Shown here: one piece after another, positions 49,618 to 51,711 of the stretch
Numbering within the stretch: the first letter of the stretch is position 1
Layout: the number at the start of each line of letters is the position of its first letter
NCBI GenBank assembly: GCA_934503195.1
Contig: CAKSVM010000010.1
Coordinates: 1 to 51,711 of the forward strand
Direction of reading: 5' to 3'
DNA length: 51,711 nt
DNA from: an uncultured Eubacteriales bacterium
GTDB taxonomy: Bacteria; Bacillota; Clostridia; Oscillospirales; CAG-272
Notes under the pieces: model-generated
Seen by the model: the letters and a program-made list of their open reading frames with translations, nothing else
The model's database searches: none
What the model was told of the DNA's origin: nothing
Program-made: the position numbers and the translations under genes

Positions 49618-50522
49618 TTTTGCTCCTCATTTGTGATAATAACCAGATCTGACTTCCGGAACTCGGCCGGAGTCATCCCGGCGATTTTTTTGAAATAGCG
49701 GTAAAAGCTCTTTTTGTCGCGGTAGCCGACCTGCTCCATCACGGCGTCGACCGTCTGTCCGCGTCTCAAAAGCTCCATCGCGGTTCTGATCCGCCGCTTC
49801 TGAAGGTACTCGCTGAACGGCATTTTGAAGCATTCCTTGAAAATCCGCGAGAAATAGCTCGGATTGTAGCAGCAGTTTTCGGCGAGCTCGCAGAGGGTCA
49901 GGTGCTTGCCGAGATTGACGTCGATGTAGTCGATGATCCCCTTCATCGCGTCGCCGAGAGTCAGCGCGGCGTAGCGGTTAGCGGTCGAGAATCCGCGCAT
50001 GATCTTGGTCAGGATTATCTGCGTGTAGCATTTGAGTATCGCGCGGTAGCCGATTTCGCGCGCGTTGAATTCTTCGAGCATCTTGTCGATGATCGACTCG
50101 ACCTCGGCGATCTGCCCGCCCTGAAACGAAATCATCGGGCTTACCTGATCGCACTTCCCCTTGAACTCGCCGAAGATCGAAAGCGCGAAGATCGACTGGA
50201 AATTATCGACATTTTTGAGTTCCTCGCTCCAGAATTTCGGCGTCAGGAGGATATTGATGTAGACGCAGTGCTCGGTGATTTTCACCTGATGCGTGTGACC
50301 CATGCCGATGAAAAGGAGATCGCCGCGCTTCGTGCGGTACTCGACGCCATCGACAAACTGTATACATTCGCCCGATTTCATGTAAGAGAGGACGATGAAA
50401 TCGTGCGTGTGGGGCTGCCCCTGCCTCGGGTGAGCGTTTTCGGTCGTCCGGTCCTTGACGCGGACGTCGATGTCCTCGCCCGGCATGATGTTATCGATCA
50501 GCGGAAATTTGTAAATATTCAT
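49614..50522 (-). CDS. AraC family transcriptional regulator
   Basis: A 302-residue regulator with an N-terminal cupin (HTHDFIVLSYMKSGECIQFV, then KRGDLLFIGMGHTHQVKI) and a C-terminal AraC HTH (about 190-290; LTLCELAENCCYNPSYFSRI, then VDAVMEQVGYRDKKSFYRYF, KKIAGMTPAEFRK). It is the first gene of the operon leading to SBP5, which is unusual as the other AraC genes here are divergent or separate. This arrangement makes autoregulation likely. GGAGG precedes ATG. Confidence 0.92.
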   Translation of the reverse strand: MNIYKFPLIDNIMPGEDIDVRVKDRTTENAHPRQGQPHTHDFIVLSYMKSGECIQFVDGVEYRTKRGDLLFIGMGHTHQVKITEHCVYINILLTPKFWSEELKNVDNFQSIFALSIFGEFKGKCDQVSPMISFQGGQIAEVESIIDKMLEEFNAREIGYRAILKCYTQIILTKIMRGFSTANRYAALTLGDAMKGIIDYIDVNLGKHLTLCELAENCCYNPSYFSRIFKECFKMPFSEYLQKRRIRTAMELLRRGQTVDAVMEQVGYRDKKSFYRYFKKIAGMTPAEFRKSDLVIITNEEQK

Positions 50523-50545
50523 CTTGCCCTCCGTTATTTTCTATT

Positions 50546-50574
50546 ATTTTACCACAATTTTACCGCCGCGTCAA
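50546..50574 (-). promoter_or_regulatory. Sigma-A promoter of the AraC/SBP5 operon
   Basis: Minus strand TTGACG (50569-50574), 17-bp spacer, TAAAAT (50546-50551). Confidence 0.85.
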
Positions 50575-50617
50575 TACGCTGTGTCATGATTTCCTACTTT
50601 TCGGTCAAAACTGCCCA

Positions 50618-50646
50618 TTCCCAAATTCGCGGATTTGTGGTATCAT
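50618..50646 (+). promoter_or_regulatory. Weak promoter of the DMT transporter
   Basis: TTCCCA (50618-50623), 17-bp spacer, TATCAT (50641-50646). The -35 match is poor. Confidence 0.5.
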
Positions 50647-50676
50647 ATTATGGTAATGAATTTTTCGAGGAATTGT

Positions 50677-51582
50677 ATGGAAAAACTGATCTCAAAAAAA
50701 CGGCTTCTGCCGATTTTCGCGCTGATCTGCGCGTTTTTGTGGGGCTGCGGATTCAGCGTCACGAAGACGGGATACGCGCTTTTTTCGGTGAAAACCGTCC
50801 CCGACAAGATTTTTTTCGCCGGACTCAGATTCATTCTCGCCGGAATTCTGATCCTTATCTGCAAAAATTTCACAGGCGGGATCGAAATAAAAAAAATCCG
50901 CGCGGAATTTCACAAAATCGCGCTGCTTTCGCTCTTCCAGACGGTGCTACAGTACGCGTTTCTCTACATCGCGCTGGCCGAGCTTTCCGGATCGGTCAGC
51001 TCGGTGCTGAATCAGCTCGGCTCGTTTCTGCTCGTGCTTTTACTGCCGCTGGCCGACAAAAATGAACATATGTCTCTTTACAAGATTCTCGGATGCCTGA
51101 TCGGCTTTTCGGGGCTGGTTTTCATCAACCTCGACGGACTGAAATTCGGTTTTTCGCTCGGAACGGCGGCGATCATCGCGTCGTCCTGCTCGGCGGCGGT
51201 CGGGTACATTCTCAGCCGCAGGCTCTCGAAGACGCTCGATCCGATCACCTCGACCGGATGTCAGCAGCTCCTCGGCGGAATCGTGCTGACGGCCGTCGGA
51301 ATTCTTTCGGACGGGAGAATTTCGCCGCGGAGTCCGGCCGCGTTCGGGGTGCTTGTTTACCTCGCGTTTTCGATCGCGGCGGCCTATGTCGTCTGGTCGA
51401 TTCTGCTGAAGTACAATCCGGTCAGCGAGGTGACGGTCTACAAATTCGCGGTTCCGGTCTTCGGCGTCCTCGCGTCGGCGGTGCTGCTTTCGGAGAATAT
51501 TTTCACGCCGCGGATCATGTTCTCGCTCCTCGCCGTCGCCACCGGGATTGTCCTCGTGAATCTGAGAGTGCGCAGGGGGTAG
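50677..51582 (+). CDS. DMT/EamA family transporter
   Basis: A 301-residue integral membrane protein with about ten hydrophobic segments in two EamA repeats, including LLPIFALICAFLWGCGFSVT, LLSLFQTVLQYAFLYIALAE, FSIAAAYVVWSILLKYNPVS and FSLLAVATGIVLVNLRVRRG. The Trp-Gly pair in the first helix and the ELSGSVSSVLNQLGSF stretch are typical of EamA exporters and importers of small metabolites. ATG 50677 was chosen because GAGG precedes it; the longer frame begins inside the promoter. It is divergent from the AraC/SBP5 operon. Substrate unknown. Confidence 0.86.
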   Translation: MEKLISKKRLLPIFALICAFLWGCGFSVTKTGYALFSVKTVPDKIFFAGLRFILAGILILICKNFTGGIEIKKIRAEFHKIALLSLFQTVLQYAFLYIALAELSGSVSSVLNQLGSFLLVLLLPLADKNEHMSLYKILGCLIGFSGLVFINLDGLKFGFSLGTAAIIASSCSAAVGYILSRRLSKTLDPITSTGCQQLLGGIVLTAVGILSDGRISPRSPAAFGVLVYLAFSIAAAYVVWSILLKYNPVSEVTVYKFAVPVFGVLASAVLLSENIFTPRIMFSLLAVATGIVLVNLRVRRG

Positions 51583-51615
51583 GATTTCGGTTCATTTCGA
51601 GGTTGTACCGCGCGA

Positions 51616-51704
51616 CGCGAGGCAGAGCCTCGCGCCGCGTGTTCCGGGCGCGGCTTCGCCGCGCCCGGAACGGGCCCGGCCGTGGCCTTCGGCCACGGCC
51701 GGGC
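51616..51704. repeat. Three tandem perfect GC-rich hairpins
   Basis: CGCGAGGC-AGA-GCCTCGCG (51616-51634), a 14-bp stem with TTC loop (51641-51671) and another 14-bp stem with TTC loop (51674-51704). No T-run is seen before the window ends. They follow the DMT transporter gene and may extend past base 51711. Confidence 0.85.
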
Positions 51705-51711
51705 GGCAGGT

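Noticed and set aside
47724..49698. Plus-strand frames 47724-48809 and 48697-49698
   Set aside because: Antisense to the Gfo/Idh and quinone oxidoreductase genes; low-complexity Arg/Asp/Val composition, no motif.
1..51711. CRISPR arrays, tRNA or rRNA genes, insertion sequences, phage genes
   Set aside because: No regularly spaced direct repeats, cloverleaf-like sequences, rRNA core motifs or transposase/integrase motifs were found on reading both strands.

Overview
The window looks like a chromosomal segment of a Gram-positive Bacillota, probably an uncultured gut-type member of class Clostridia. The signs are near-consensus sigma-A promoters with 17-bp spacers in front of most transcription units, strong GGAGG-type ribosome binding sites, lipobox lipoproteins in place of outer-membrane genes, frequent TTG and GTG starts, and a PdaA-type spore-cortex deacetylase. 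Genus cannot be read from the sequence. No rRNA, tRNA, CRISPR array, transposase or phage gene was seen. No gap without a gene exceeds 300 bases.

Region 1 (1-5 kb): the 5' part of alaS, then a divergent AraC regulator / SDR dehydrogenase pair, with the SDR leading into solute-binding lipoprotein SBP1, and a convergent copper-amine-oxidase-type surface protein. Region 2 (5-14 kb): a full minus-strand arginine biosynthesis cluster in the order argG-argH-argC-SDR-argJ-argB-argD-argF. A good ArgR-like operator lies upstream of argG. An SDR resembling the EF-P 5-aminopentanone reductase family sits inside the cluster. Region 3 (14-25 kb): envelope and housekeeping genes. These are two overlapping NodB deacetylases, two tandemly duplicated lipoproteins, a third lipoprotein, a three-gene ABC-2 exporter with a structured leader, a PPi-type phosphofructokinase, an AraC regulator, and an ECF-like sigma factor with a very long C-terminal extension.

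Region 4 (25-50 kb): carbohydrate catabolism. One operon runs DMT transporter, sugar isomerase/epimerase, two Gfo/Idh/MocA proteins, SBP2, with a divergent AraC regulator. Then follow phosphoglucomutase, two tandem GH27 alpha-galactosidases with a small zinc-ribbon protein between them, and a probable operon SBP4-SBP3-Rossmann-like protein-FAD oxidoreductase. Next come a DeoR regulator divergent from a sorbose-1-phosphate-reductase-like dehydrogenase/1-phosphofructokinase/GDPD operon, and an operon AraC-quinone oxidoreductase-Gfo/Idh-SDR-SBP5. A second DMT transporter and a run of perfect GC-rich hairpins end the window.

The main theme is a repeated module: a transcription regulator, one or more sugar-type oxidoreductases and a large SBP lipoprotein with an internal EF-hand-like loop, with no ABC permease or ATPase beside any of the five SBPs. 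The most distinctive single observations are a 16-bp inverted repeat inserted in frame ahead of the SBP4 signal peptide, two Gfo/Idh proteins that lack the usual catalytic Lys and resemble GH109 NAD-dependent glycosidases, the sigma factor with about 360 extra residues, and clusters of perfect mini-hairpins.
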